DNA of 64,000 nt, from assembly GCA_015680685.1 (NCBI GenBank), contig MNCI01016618.1, positions 167,852 through 231,851 on the forward strand, in the 5' to 3' direction. This DNA is from Gnetum montanum. Its lineage: Eukaryota; Streptophyta; Gnetopsida; Gnetales; Gnetaceae. Positions within the stretch are counted from its first letter, which is position 1; every line of letters begins with the position of its first letter. Under the pieces are notes generated by a model. It saw only the letters and a list, made by a program, of their open reading frames with translations. It had not been told where the DNA came from and searched no databases. A program made the position numbers and the translations under genes. Shown here in pieces: positions 43,580 to 55,628 of the stretch.

Positions 43580-45144
43580 TGTACTATTCAAAATCTTCGG
43601 TGAGAGGCTGAAATGAATGGACATTGAGAGATCTACAGATGAAATAGTAAGACCCTGCCTTTGCCCAAGGGCAAGCTGAAAATCAATAAAGGAAGAGTGC
43701 CTTGAATTGTTCACACACGGATCAAACGAGGACTTCCCCAAATGTACGCAGTTGCGATGCATTGGATTATACATAAACGAATGAAAAAATCAAATATAAA
43801 TAAAATAAAAAGAATGTAAATTGTTTAAATAACGAAAATAGGAAAATGTAAACAGGAAAAATAATGTAAATTGCAGAAATCTGAGCAAAAATGCAAACTG
43901 TTTGTATTGATAAACAATTAAAATGTGCATTGGTTAGAACATAGTTGCGGAGTGGTCCCAAGGTGGACGTTTAGCCCTGATGGATGAGAGTAGATGCTGG
44001 GAAGATGCAAGTTTTGGGTTGTAGGTGTACAACATCCAAGTCTATATGAAGCCCTGCATATGAGATTGATGCCCATATTCTTATGTGTGTTAGATTCAGA
44101 TTTTTCGAACCCTGATCTCGTGGAAAAATGGGGGATTTATAGGATTTTAGGCGTGAGATTGGGATTTGGAAGAATATCAGTGGCTACGGGGTGAGAAAAC
44201 ATCGAATCGGGTGACAGGTGTGTGCATTGACCATATGCATGAAATGTTACAATGTACAGCATGCAGTGTGACCAAGAACTCTTACGCTAATGGGTGTAAT
44301 CCACAGCGTAAGAGCTTGATACGCCAAACAATGCAAAAATGTACAAAGAATGTTAAAATACAAGAATGGATCTGGATGTTTGGCCTCTAGATCTATAGAA
44401 CTATACTATTTTTATTCCACCAAGGCCTCTAGCATGCATGGATCTAGCTCTGATGTGTGCGCAGCCTGTTCTGGTGTCAGCGTTAGCATTTGGCGTCAGC
44501 GTCAATGTCAGCATCACTAACATCGTATGACCTAAAAATAGTACATTTTGAGCCCATTTTTGACCTGTGAGACTCATTTTTGGAGTGGATATGCATGCCA
44601 TGGGTCATCAGGGTTCTGTGTTCCAAATTTGGGCTGATTTGGATGTCGTTTTGGCCCTATTTTGGTTGGTGACGCTGAGCAGCGTCTGAAAAATAACCCC
44701 AGCATCACCAAGCCAAAGTGGCATATGTGAGGCCCAAATCTTGAGTTTTTGGAGGCTGAGACCTACTGGGGATCTTGGTGAAGGTCATGAGGGGTCCCTG
44801 TGTTTGATTTCAGCCTGTTTTGACCCAACTTCGGGGCTCAAAAAGTTGGTGACGCTGAGCCTTACGCTAACAGTGTAAGAAAACGTAACCAAAGTGTACT
44901 TAGCCAAAACCAAGCATTTTGAGCCCGAAACTTTTGATTCTGGATGTTGAAAGTTGATGCAGTCACCAGTGGGCCCTGGGGGAACCTTGCTTGCTCCATT
45001 ATATGTCATTTCATGCTGTTGTGGATGCTCTTAAGTTTGGTCATGCTGTACTCATGTTGGGCAGTAGCATGACTTAGCTTGATTCTTGTCTAAAAGTGCT
45101 AGGCCAAAATTTTGTGGTGTTTCATGTGCAATGGAGTAGGTACA
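43580..45144 (-). repeat. T-family LTR, right side of H (5' LTR)
   Basis: On the minus strand it runs to GAATAGTACA at its 3' end. It aligns with T1 LTR positions about 51309-52962: for example GGCTAAGTACACTTTGGTTA and GACAAGAATCAAGCTAAGTC. Similarity fades near 45130. A TGTACC start at 45144 could be its own terminus, or it may be truncated relative to the 2.26-kb T1 LTR. Confidence 0.75.
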
Positions 45145-45159
45145 TCCCATAGACATGGA

Positions 45160-46340
45160 AATTTTAGGAATATCTATTTAGCCTTAACGTATCATGCCAC
45201 AAATTATCTTCTATCTTCTTCAAATGCTTTGGCCTTTGCTCATAATTCATGGTAATTTGATAATCTTCTAGCTATGTTCACTGCAACATTTTTTTGCCCT
45301 TGGTAACCAGCCTTTACTATTTCTAATTCAGAATTTTCCACCTGAAGTTTCTGTAAGGCATCTTTCCAATCTACAAACTTCTTTTCATACAAGGCATATG
45401 TGGCTGCTACTTGTTGTTCAAGTTCATTTTTGCGCTTGCTGGCTGTTAACATGGCCAAGTTAGCATAATGCAAATTGCATAACCCGATGTACTCTTTTAG
45501 ATCCTTTATTTGTAAGTCTTTGTTTTTTACTTTTGGCTGGTGGACATGAGCATAATTGTCCAAGATGGACTACCAATATGGATTCTATGCTGATATGGCA
45601 TTGATTTGAGCCTTAGACATCTAAATATCATTCTCATTGATTTTCTGATACATCCCCACTTGGTCACGAAAGTGTTCCTTGAGCCTCTCATGATGCTTAG
45701 CTTCATTTTGCCATGCACTAATCTCAATAGCTAACTTTTGTCTAATTATGCATACCTCCTCCATTGAGAGGGTTTAGTTTTCTCTTGTTAAGCAGATCAT
45801 GTCTTGGTTAACCCTCATTAGTTGTTCTCTCAACTAATGGATGATTTCTTCTAGGATATTTTTCTACTTCCTAGTGTTGGTTAACCTAGTGTTGTCTGTA
45901 GTGAGTTGTTTTCTTTCTTCTTGTGCTATGGTGAGTGCCTTATCATGTGCGTATGCTTGTGTTTTTACTATTGAGGCATTCCAAACTACTTTCTCCTTCT
46001 TGTTTTCCATTTTCTTATTCTGCTCTATCAGGTGTTTAATGTGCTCTATTTTGAATTGTTCAATTTGGTTAGGTGCAATGAATTGAATCAAGTCTTTGTG
46101 TTCAACCTTTAGGGTCCTCAATTCTTCCTATAATCTAAGGATTTTAGCTTTTGAATGCTTCACCTTGGTCTCTACTATGATCAGCTTATCCTTTGTTGCT
46201 ATAAGTTCTTATTGCACTGCAGTGACATCACTTGGGGATGTCAAAAAGTGTAGTCATCACTTGTCCAATCTGCAGCAATCAATCTAGTACATCCTCATGA
46301 TTAGCAGGAGTAATTGAGGTTCTAGCTAGCATTTGAGCAT
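45160..46340 (-). pseudogene. Decayed coiled-coil coding region
   Basis: On the minus strand, long heptad-rich stretches are readable: EVEHK-type TLKVEHKDLIQFIAPNQIEQ, FKIEHIKHLIEQNKKMENKK (46121-45864, 85 codons) and LQIKDLKEYIGLCNLHYANL, KRKNELEQQVAATYALYEKK, DWKDALQKLQVENSELEIVK (45563-45240, 107 codons). Between and around them the frame is broken by stops. Leu/Ile/Lys/Glu/Gln composition over about 370 residues indicates a long coiled coil. No family is recognised. It is cut at 46378 by an LTR. Confidence 0.5.
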
Positions 46341-46377
46341 CTTTGGCTCAAATTAGATCCATTGGTAGCATAACAGG

Positions 46378-47103
46378 TGATGAATCATGATTCATTAGGC
46401 TCTAATATCGAACTCACGATATCAGATTCACGATATCGAGTACGCGATATCATGGCCTGGATAGTGATATCAGATACACAATATTGTGACTCCTGTGCGG
46501 GCCTATAAATACACATGTAGGTGCACGGAGTGTAGGGGTAGTTCAGTTAGAAGTTAGTTTTCATTTTTAGTTCTTCTCAACCCTTTCTCCTAGTGCATGC
46601 CCGTAGCCTGTAGTGTGATGATTATAATTGTATAGCACCTTTACTCGAGTGTGAGATACTTGGACATGCACATGACTAGAAATAAAGATTGAGATTACTT
46701 CATCATTGTAGCATTCACTTAGTTTAATTATTATTCATTTCTTTCTTAATTAATACTTCTTCACCCTCAACTCCTATCTTTGTTATTAAACACTGAATGA
46801 GTACAACTTAATCATGAACATTAAAGTGTGACTACTACGTGTATCCCAGTAGCGTACCTAGGACATGCGCTTGGTAATCCCAGTAGTAGTACATAAGGTC
46901 CAAGATGTGTATGGATGATTAAGGAATGGATGCTCATTTCACTTAGGCTAGCTTAGACTCTCTTCACCCTTTCACTCTTAGTTGAAACAAAGTTACTTTC
47001 CATTGCCTCTAGGAGTAGCACTAGTCTAGGACCACATCATACACCTCACTCTGGACTAAAGCATACATGACAAAGCAAATACTAGTCCAGGTGGGAAGAC
47101 AAC
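46378..47103 (+). repeat. Athila-like LTR, truncated by E4
   Basis: It starts TGATGAATCATGATTCATTA. U3 carries four to five GATATC/GATATT palindromes within 46405-46490, TATA at 46502 (GCCTATAAATACAC), polyadenylation-like AATAAAGATTGAG near 46680, and CTTGGTAATCCCAGTAG motifs near 46850-46890. At 47104 a second LTR (E4) interrupts it before its usual CATCA end. By sequence it belongs with the LTRs at 8888 and 61031. Confidence 0.85.
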
Positions 47104-47908
47104 TAATGGGACGCGATATCGCATGGGCCGCGATATCGTGTCTTTTCCCACGATATCACGTACGCGATATTGTAGCCCACCATCAATTCTATAAATAAGA
47201 GGTTGCTCTCCCTTGTTTCTCCATCTAGATCTAGACCTTAGCCAAAATCTTGCTATTTTTCCATTCTAGAGTTAGAATAATTTCCATGTGTCTGCAGTAG
47301 GATTCCCAAAGTGAACAGATCTTTATTCGAGCAATTCTGTACCTGAGCACATGATTGTGTACGACAATAAAGATGAAATTTTGGATAAACCTTGTAGTGC
47401 ATGGACTAAGCTAAATAGGACTTTAATTATTGTTAATGTTTAAATGCTTTATTAGTTAATTAAATCTCTCTCAACACTTAAATCCTAGTTAAGTGCATTC
47501 AGTATGACTGCATTGAGCACGTGAATTACGCTTGGTAATCCTAGTAACGAATAGCGTTTGGTAATCCTAGCAACATTGCATTGGTTCAGGGTGTGAAATG
47601 GCAAGTGGGAATAAATACTGATGCTAGGGTAATTAAGGCTTAGTTATTTAAAGTTATTTACTTAGTCTCTTCACCCTTTCCCTCACTAGCATAGGTGATA
47701 AAAACATAAAAGATATAAAAATCACATGCCTCAAGCTTACTTAACCATACAACCATGATAAATATAAGTAAGCTTGGGAGAACAATGATTGATTAACCTT
47801 AGGTGTTCCATAAGGCATGTAGGCACTTAGTCTGCGTAGTTCGACCAGATGATGCATGTAATGCTTGTATTCATATGGTTGAGTGTAGGGGTACCTCGCC
47901 ACTCAGCA
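47104..47908 (+). repeat. E4 5' LTR
   Basis: 805 bp, the same length as the EB LTRs. It starts TAATGGGACGCGATATCGCA (TG changed to TA) and ends CGCCACTCAGCA. GATATC words at 47110-47170, TATA (TTCTATAAATAAGAGG) at 47201, polyadenylation-like CAATAAAGATG near 47370. Confidence 0.9.
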
Positions 47909-47909
47909 T

Positions 47910-47927
47910 TGGCGCCGTTGTCAAGGA
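47910..47927 (+). other. E4 primer-binding site
   Basis: TGGCGCCGTTGTCAAGGA, one base after the LTR; tRNA-Asp-like. Confidence 0.88.
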
Positions 47928-48054
47928 CTAAGTTGTTTATGCGCTAAGTAGAACATAGGAAATCATCCACATCATTGGGAAGCTTAAAAGAACCCTTAGG
48001 GTTAATCATACGAAAAATAACATAATAAAAAATAGCACACCGAACTAAACTAAG

Positions 48055-50707
48055 ATGTTTTCTTCTCATAAAAGCACTTCACCACCTAGGGATCACACAA
48101 GAGACAGTCGACGACACAACATACATAACCAAGAACTGCCAGTTCCTCAACAATTCAGTGTGGTATATATTCATCATGATGAATATATACCGAACTTTAC
48201 CTTTGTCTTCCATCAAGATTAACTGCTGCGATGGAGAGACTTGGAGGGTAACATAGTGTTGCCTCTAGACAAAGCTGACCCCAACATGCTCCTTCATGCC
48301 GTTGCACAAATTGACATGTCGCAATTATACGCTGAGTACGTTGCATGCGATTACAACATAAGGGACTACCATCCCACAGAAGTGCAACATCAACGGGACT
48401 TGCAGTAGGAGACTCACCACACATCGTTGAAGGGGAGAGGCCTCCATAATGCTTCGCCCATTATAAGAGAAATTAAAGGTGATGAACCTATCTCAATAGG
48501 TTCTTCACGAAATGATGTTCCCCCTCCTAACGATGGTGTGGAGGCACGGTATTAGAACTTGCGCTCCACGATATACAACCCTAGTTCTGATTCCCATGAA
48601 CATCAAGTGTTCAATGAGAGAACACAAACACAAGATAAGGGTAAGCATTTTGATCATCATCACGATTGGGGCTGTAGCCACCGAAGAGAAGGTAAGAAAC
48701 ATTGTCATGGCTATGGTTCCCCTTCTTCTTCATCTTCATCGCATCATTCACCCTCTCCTTCCACATCAATATGTAGTCATAAAGAGAAAAACCGTGAGGA
48801 TAAGGGTAAGGATAAGCAAAATGATAGACCTTGATGAGAGAGTTGAGAGTGAGGACAAGGGCATTCTAGGAAATCAAGGCATGAAAAAAGGAAAAGTAGG
48901 GAACCACGTAGCATCATAGACGTCATGAGAGAGATGATCATGACGAACCCCTACTAGCAACCCGAAGTATGTTAGACATTACAGAGGCTTTGAGAATACC
49001 TACAAGGCACCAAAAAGATAGCTGGATCAAGAGACTAGACATGAACAATATCCCAAGGTTTGAGGGGGGATACAATGCTGATCCGCAAAATTACTTATAG
49101 GCATTCCATGATGCATGTGCCTTGCAGAATATTGAAAATGAGTGGAAAAAGTTAAATTTGTTCCTTAGGACACTCATTAAAGAAGCAGAGAGTTCCTACC
49201 AGTCCTTAGAACCAGAATTCATTAGACGATGGAGTACAATGCTAGAATTGTTTAATGATAAATACCAAATGTACTCCAGAGTGTTCAACTTGCATAAGCA
49301 GATCCAAGGATGAAAGCAAGGTAATCATGAATCCTTGGATGTTGCCATGGGCTGATATTATGCATTGCTACATCATTGCCTGGGCCATGGTTACGCACAA
49401 TGGGATCAACTACGCCACCTCATAGATGGGCTAAGAAATGAAACCAAGAGAACCCTTAGGACATATGCCCAAGGGAGATTATCAAAAATTAGGTCCCATG
49501 AAGTTCATAAATTATTGGAGCAAGTAGCTAAGGAACAAGGAGAGCTATGGAAAAGAGAAAGCATAGAAGAATATAATCACGATCCTTCCCTTTGAAAGAA
49601 GGGAGTAAGATTTTGTGAGGAAGAGGATGAGTCACCACTCGAAGAGTTAGTGAATAGAAAAACCTTACCACTTGAAAAGTTAACAACCGAAGTGTCGGCT
49701 AAGGTAGATCAAATTTGGACTCCTTAGATAGTAGATTTGAAACCATTTTAAAAATCATAGAGGAGTCTAAGAAGCGAAGCAATGACCATGATAAGAAAAA
49801 GAGGAGAGATTCAGACCATGCACGTAGCAAGGGTAAGGGAAAAATGACTATCACCGATGAGGTTGTGGATTCGCATATGGAAAATGACAGTGGATGTGAG
49901 ATCTGCCAATATGACCATCCTAAACGATGTTACCCAATAATCTCACATCTGCAAGAGTCCAGGGTGTATGCACTCAACCCAAGATTTAACAAACGGTAGG
50001 CACCCCGAAGGTTACCTTATCCCCAAGGTAACCCAAGGTAATTCCACCAACCCTTAATGTATTATCCAAGTGGAACTCTACCACAACCTATTGAGCAACA
50101 CCAGCAGTGGCAATACCAAAAGTCATGGGGGATTCCACCGCCTAGGAAACAATACCCTTACCGGCAACCATATCCGTATGGCTATTACATGTAGCAGTTG
50201 GTTTCTCCAAGTGACTCTATGGGTTATGTGACTCCACAACGACACTACTAAGTTCAGGAGTATTTTAAGACTCCATCTCTTAGAAGAGACACTTCACATG
50301 CATACCATCCTATGAATCCATTTGCATCTGTTATGCCGATAGTTCCACTACCACTCGCTCCAACGATGCAAGGGGAACTCCCCACTCAATCGCAGCAACG
50401 TAATGCTACGAGAGCTGTAAACCTTCAACCCACTACTAGTTCTAACAACCATACAAAGAGAAGAGCCTTCTTTAAAACCAACAGTCCAAAAAAGCTCTCA
50501 CAACCACAAGCGATTGAGTCTATGACCACTCCTCAATCAAGAAAGGCTTTGGAGCTCCCTTTAAATCAACAACAGAGCTCAACGCACATGGTTAAGTTAA
50601 CACATACCATCACTAACTGGATAAAGGTGGGCCACCTTCTCAGGAAACTCTCTGACTTTGGAAGTCCCTTAATCTACCTCCAAGTCACTGGGAATGAATC
50701 ACATAAG
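48055..50707 (+). pseudogene. E4 gag and start of protease, interrupted
   Basis: ATG at 48055 opens MFSSHKSTSPPRDHTRD. Blocks as in EB: VVYIHHDEYIPNFTFVFHQD, HSPSPSTSICSHKEKNREDK (charged tract), SIRRWST-like FIRRWSTMLELFNDKYQMYS, SHEVHKLLEQVAKEQGELWK, LDSRFETILKIIEESKKRSN, knuckle CEICQYDHPKRCY near 49895, then the Pro/Gln tail and NWIKVGHLLRKLSDFGSPLI. Two frameshifts separate three frames, and stops are common. Coding ends at VTGNESHK, cut by T1. Confidence 0.83.
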
Positions 50708-52962
50708 TGTTGGCACATTTGGCCATTTCATGGGACAACAAGAGTGGATACCGGGAAAAGACAACTTGTAGAATGATGTATGGTTGATAATTTAGAAATA
50801 AAGCATGTGGCTTTAAAGTTACGGGTTGATGGATGGTTTGGAGAAGTTACTCACTGTTTTTGAAAAAATGATGTTAATACCTTCTCAGGATACAAAATTA
50901 AAGTGCTAAATTATTTTTGAGGAATCGTGGTTATATAAAGACAATGGCGTGTACAGAGTACTATATTACAAAACAAGGCATGATTCAAGGTTAAGCCGTA
51001 GACAAAATATGCAGAAAACATTGATCCAAAGGCCAACAGTGGAGATTAAAACTTTACAATATGAAAGGGGCATTCGATGGACCAAAACGTGGCAAGACTG
51101 AGCAGAATATATTTTAAAGTAATATATAATATTTAAAGGTTTGGAGTCGTTGGAAAATATCAATCGTGAAGAAAGCAGACACACCCTTTCTATCGGTCGT
51201 ATTGACTGCGATGAGCCGATCAAACTGTTGGCTGAAACGCTGATGCTTGTGATCATAGGGTTGGGCCACAGGATTCCAGAAGACGATCGAGTAACGGTTT
51301 GCGTTCAATGGTGAAACACCACTAATTTTGGCCTAGCATTTTTAGACAAGAATCAAGCTAAGTCATGCTGTTGCCCGACATGAGTACAACATGAAAAAAC
51401 TTGGAGGCCTCCAAAATAGCCCTCAATGGCCCATGATTCAATAGACAAGGTCCCCCCGGGGCCCACAGGTGACTGTACCAACTTCCAACATCCAGAATCA
51501 AAAGTTTCATGTTCAAAATGTTTGGTTTTGGCTAAGTACACTTTGGTTACTTTTTCAGACGTTACACAGCGTAAGGATCAGCATCACCAACTTTTGGAGC
51601 CCTGAAATTGAGTCAAAATGGGCTGAGATCGAGCACAAGGACCCTCCATGACCTTCACGAAGGTCCCCAGCAGCTCTTAGCCTCTAGAAAATCAAGATTT
51701 GGGCCTCAAATGTGCCATTTTGACTTGGTGACTATGGGGTTACTTTTTCAGACGTTGCACAACGTAAAGATCAGCGTCACCAACTTTTAAAGCCCCTAAA
51801 CTAAGCCAAAATGACTTAATTCCAAGGGTGTAAGTTGTCCTTAGGGTCACTATTGATAACTATGGGTCCCAACCTTCAAAAATTCTAGATTTTTGCTCAA
51901 AATTGCAAGTTTTGGAGGTCACACTATAGGTCACATTGCAGATCACGCTGGGTAGTCAAATTTCTCTTATTGTACATTTTATTATAAATCCCCATTTGTG
52001 GGCATGTCAATCCCTCATGGTCTAAAACACAACAAAAAATATATATATAATTTTTCAAGTGGGCCAGAGCCAGGGCTAATCCTCCTAAATTTTCTTTAAA
52101 TTTTTATGGCTTGAGGGCTTGTTTTTCTAATTTGTTTGTATTTTCATGGGCTTGAATGATCCACAAATTGTAAAATACATTGAACATGGTCAAAGAATGC
52201 AATTGCTAACACACATCCAACTCATGCACAACCATCCAACACAGATACATTGAACCTGGTCAAAGAATGCAACTGCCCAAGCCTAGCCCAACCCTATAAA
52301 TACCCTATCAATTCACACAAACTTTAGGAGGCAAAAAAGAAGAAGATGAAGGGAGGAAAAAATTGAAGAGATTGGCAATTCTGAAAAATTGGACATATTG
52401 GCAATTTTGAAAAATTGGAGAGATTGGCAATTCTGAAAAAGGATAGAAATTGCAATCCTTGGGCGCTCGGAACATTTGATTTTTGGCTTCCAAGTATTTC
52501 TCCCATCCATCTCATTTGATCGTTGCATCATCATGACATGTCATTCTGGGGCTAGGCATTTGACTTGCCATCCACACGTGTGTAACTACACTGACCGGTG
52601 CATATTCCTGTTTGAACAATACAATAAAGTTTCATTATTACCTCCCATTTACATTGTTTAGTTCTATTTATGTTTTACAAATATAACTTTGTTTATGCTT
52701 TATTCATAATTCAGTACGCTTTATTTACATTTCGTATTGTTTACATTCTATTTACATCCTATTTACGATAACCCTAGCGCTAGCCGTAGGTTACGCTTGG
52801 GGAAGTCCTTGGTTGATTTGCATGCAAACCATCCAAGGCACTCTAGCTTCGTTTATTTTTCCAGCTTGCCCTCGGGTGAAGGCAAGGTCAGCTGTGGCTG
52901 CCCGATGATCTCTCGGTGTTTGTTTCCCTTCCAGCCTTACACCGACGATTTAGGTCAGTACA
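50708..52962 (+). repeat. T1 5' LTR
   Basis: TGTTGGCAC...GGTCAGTACA, 2,255 bp. The start is fixed by the break in E4 protease coding (after GAATCACATAAG). TATA lies at 52295-52302 (CCCTATAAATACCC) and an ACAATAAAG polyadenylation-like signal near 52620. A short repeat of GGCAATT(C/T)TGAAAAATTGG occupies 52370-52445. U3 holds the GTTACACAGCGTAAGGATCA block that is repeated, changed, about 170 bp later. Confidence 0.75.
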
Positions 52963-52967
52963 GTTTT

Positions 52968-52986
52968 TGGCGCTAGAAGGAGGGCC
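52968..52986 (+). other. T1 primer-binding site
   Basis: TGGCGCTAGAAGGAGGGCC, five bases after the LTR and identical to the H site. Confidence 0.82.
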
Positions 52987-53140
52987 ACTTTCTTGTTATT
53001 GGTTAAAACATAACTACCAATTAAAATTCATCCATCTTGCCCATTTGAGTCTCCTCATCCTTGTTGATCACACTGAGCTTGTGTCACCCGATGCTACAAC
53101 TGCTTGCGATCGAACTCCATTCATCTACCCTAGTCCATTC

Positions 53141-55623
53141 ATGTTTATCATGGAATCTTCCCAAATCAACCTAGTAACACTACCGATTGCTAACTTTGGT
53201 GCCAAAGCTTCAAACCCTATAATTGCTACAGAATCCATAACTGTTATTGAACACATAAATCCTCAAGGCCCTACACGCCAATCCCTCAGGCTATAGGGCA
53301 AAGGCCCCATTCATGCAACTCTTACACCCGAATAGTATAATTTTATCTGTGTCAAAATCCAAGCCAACCTATCCATTGATCGTGTAGAGAAGGAAGCTAA
53401 GCAAGAATATGAATTTATCCACAAAGGAAGACGTGAGTTTATCCCTTCTGCATTTGACATAATCCCACTGTCTCAAAACCATCATAAACTCATATCTCAG
53501 CTTCTTATGGCTAGAAGTCAAGCCTCACAACTACCTCCCATTCCCCCTCAAGATGAAGAAGATGACTTTGCAGCCCAATCTGAACATGGAGAATCATACC
53601 ATACCATTAGCCCCCAGGCCCACACAAACCCATTATTCTATCCTTTCCTGGAAGAAACTGTGTTTCCTTCTTCATCCACAAACACTCGAGGACCTGTTCC
53701 CCATTCCATTCCTATCTTCTCTATGCTCAATAGCATTCACTCTGATACGTCCACTTCCATCATTCCTCCACCAGTGCAGTCCCAAAAACTCCCCCAAACC
53801 AATGCAGGGTCAATCCTCCAACCTCAAGTAATTGGAATACCGTCAGTCATACCAGCTTCCACATCCACCCATTACATACCCCAGATGTAGATTCATGGAG
53901 CACTATTAATTACTCCAACCCAACATGTCCGAGGAGTTACCTCACAACTTGTAGCTGGGCAGTGGGCTCCACCAATAGTCTCAGTCCCGAATACCATCCC
54001 ACCACAACAAATGTTAACCCAACAACCTGCCTTTCCACAAACAATCCAATAATTAAACCATTATCATCCACAATCCACTCAATCCACCAGTTTGCCTACC
54101 GCCCAAGAATGGGCAGACACACAAAAGATGATGCACTCATTGTCAGAAGAGTTAAAACGCCTTAAAACTTTCAACAATGAGGAAGTCAAGGTACTATATT
54201 TCTATCAAGATGACCCAATTGAGCCCTCAGTTGCACCCTTAACCTTGCCAAAAGGAGTCTCATTACCTCAAATGACCAAGTACAATGGAGAAGGGGACCC
54301 AAATGCCCACCTAGTAACATTTAGAACCAAAAGCCTTTTACTTCAAGCATGGCCCCATGTAATTTTATGAGTGTTTGCAATGTCCTTAACCAGAAAAGCC
54401 TTAGAATGGTACCAATCTTTACCTTGTAGCTCCATATCTTCTTTAGAGAGTTTGTTGCATCAGTTTGTCACCTATTTCAAGTACAATTTGAAACCTGTTG
54501 CCACGTTATATGGCTTGATCCAAGTTAAACAAGCACCATTAGAGCCAGCGTAGAAATTTATCCAAAGGTGGAGTGCAGCCTTAAACGAACTTCACGAATC
54601 TATCCCCGAAACATATTTACTCACCATTCTTAAGTCGATCGTGAATGACTTTATTAAGTCAAAAATTTACTACCTAAAAGCCAGCACATTGAGCCAAACA
54701 TTCGTACAAATCAAAGACATAGAAGAAGCGGCACAAACAACTAATGACCCAGCCTACTCAGCCTTTAGGAGCTAACACATGAGGAAAGATAAATCCAAAA
54801 CAACGGTAGCAGCAGTGGCTGAGGGAAAACAACCCGCTATCCCAAACAACTATGAAAGAACCACACCCACTCATACACCTGGAAATTCTTCAAATAGAAA
54901 CAACAACATAGGTCATGCTTGTACTTTCAAAAGGAAAGACCCTGCTCAATACACACCATTGCCCATGAAGCCTTCACAATTGCTTGATCCACTTCTAAAG
55001 GCTTGGCTAATTAAACACAAAAAAATGTCTCTTGTGGCCTCACAAAGACATGATTGCTTTTGTGAATTTTCCAAAAATCTAGCCTTAGCAATAGCCAACG
55101 AACCTCCCATTCCAAAAGGCCTTAGGTTGGATAGGCTTTGTGAATATCACCAATGGTGTGGTCATGGGACTGATTACTGCTTTGCGCTGAAACAAGACAT
55201 ACAATGCATGATAGATGGAGGAGAAGTAGTGTTCGATGAGACAAACCTAATAAGGCCTCAAAACCAATCCATGGGGGTCTACAAGGATCCTCTCAATACC
55301 AATACCAACGATGTCCCATATGTGATTAATACTGTTCATATGGAAGACAGATAAGATGTTCCTCGAAATCCTTTTATGATTTGTGGGCATTCTGAAAACA
55401 CACCTGCCCCAATATATCCTCAAACCCCCTTTACCACATGCACAACCCCACACCATCAAAACCATTCATCATCCGCATACCTCATTCAGTTTCCACCACA
55501 ACAAACATACCATCTGAAAACCGACCCATTCCCTTTGTGGTCTAGGTGCCAAAACCCCTTGGCACACAACCCACCTCCACTTCTCGATGACCTTTGCGAG
55601 AACGTCATGCCGATAGGCTAATA
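53141..55623 (+). pseudogene. T1 gag
   Basis: ATG at 53141 (MFIMESSQINLV) begins a single frame that runs to 55623 with about eight stops. Blocks: EYEFIHKGRREFIP; a Pro/Ser/Gln/Thr-rich middle (53500-54080); TAQEWADTQKMMHSLSEELK; capsid-like YNGEGDPNAHLVTFRTKSLL, LTRKALEWYQSLPCSSISSL and ESLLHQFVTYFKYN (54280-54500), the layout of Tat/Ogre gag; and CEYHQWCGHGTDYC near 55138-55180, a CX2HX2CGHX4C motif found in place of the usual knuckle in that lineage. A tail rich in Pro and His follows. Without the stops it would be about 830 residues. Confidence 0.78.
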
Positions 55624-55628
55624 AGAGA

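Larger units (their letters stand above)
38957..45144 (-). mobile_element. H: T-family element rearranged into a long inverted repeat
   Basis: Two T-family LTR pieces (38957-39411, 43580-45144) point the same way (minus). Between them, 39412-40644 and 41852-43105 are inverted copies of each other (about 93% identical by eye where compared) around a 1.2-kb spacer. Each arm holds, from outside in: the last part of a protease, a run of 27-bp repeats, a non-coding stretch and a 93-bp exon-like end with a splice acceptor. A primer site (43555-43573) adjoins the right LTR. RNA spanning both arms would fold into a hairpin of about 1.2 kb. Confidence 0.8.
47104..50707 (+). mobile_element. E4: Athila-like element, 5' half
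   Basis: LTR, primer site and gag of the EA/EB subfamily on the plus strand. E4 is inserted in the LTR at 46378, and its own protease is interrupted at 50708 by the T1 LTR. The 3' half is not in the window. Confidence 0.85.

Noticed and set aside
38957-44034. A simple intact element bounded by two 455-bp LTRs
   Set aside because: The right LTR extends far beyond 44034 and aligns with the longer T1 LTR, and the flanks (TGTGC and TCCAA) do not match, so the left piece is a fragment.
50330-52962. The idea that the T1 LTR begins at 50330 and contains captured gag
   Set aside because: E4 gag coding is continuous across 50330, and the coding break is at 50708. A later duplication explains the second copy better.
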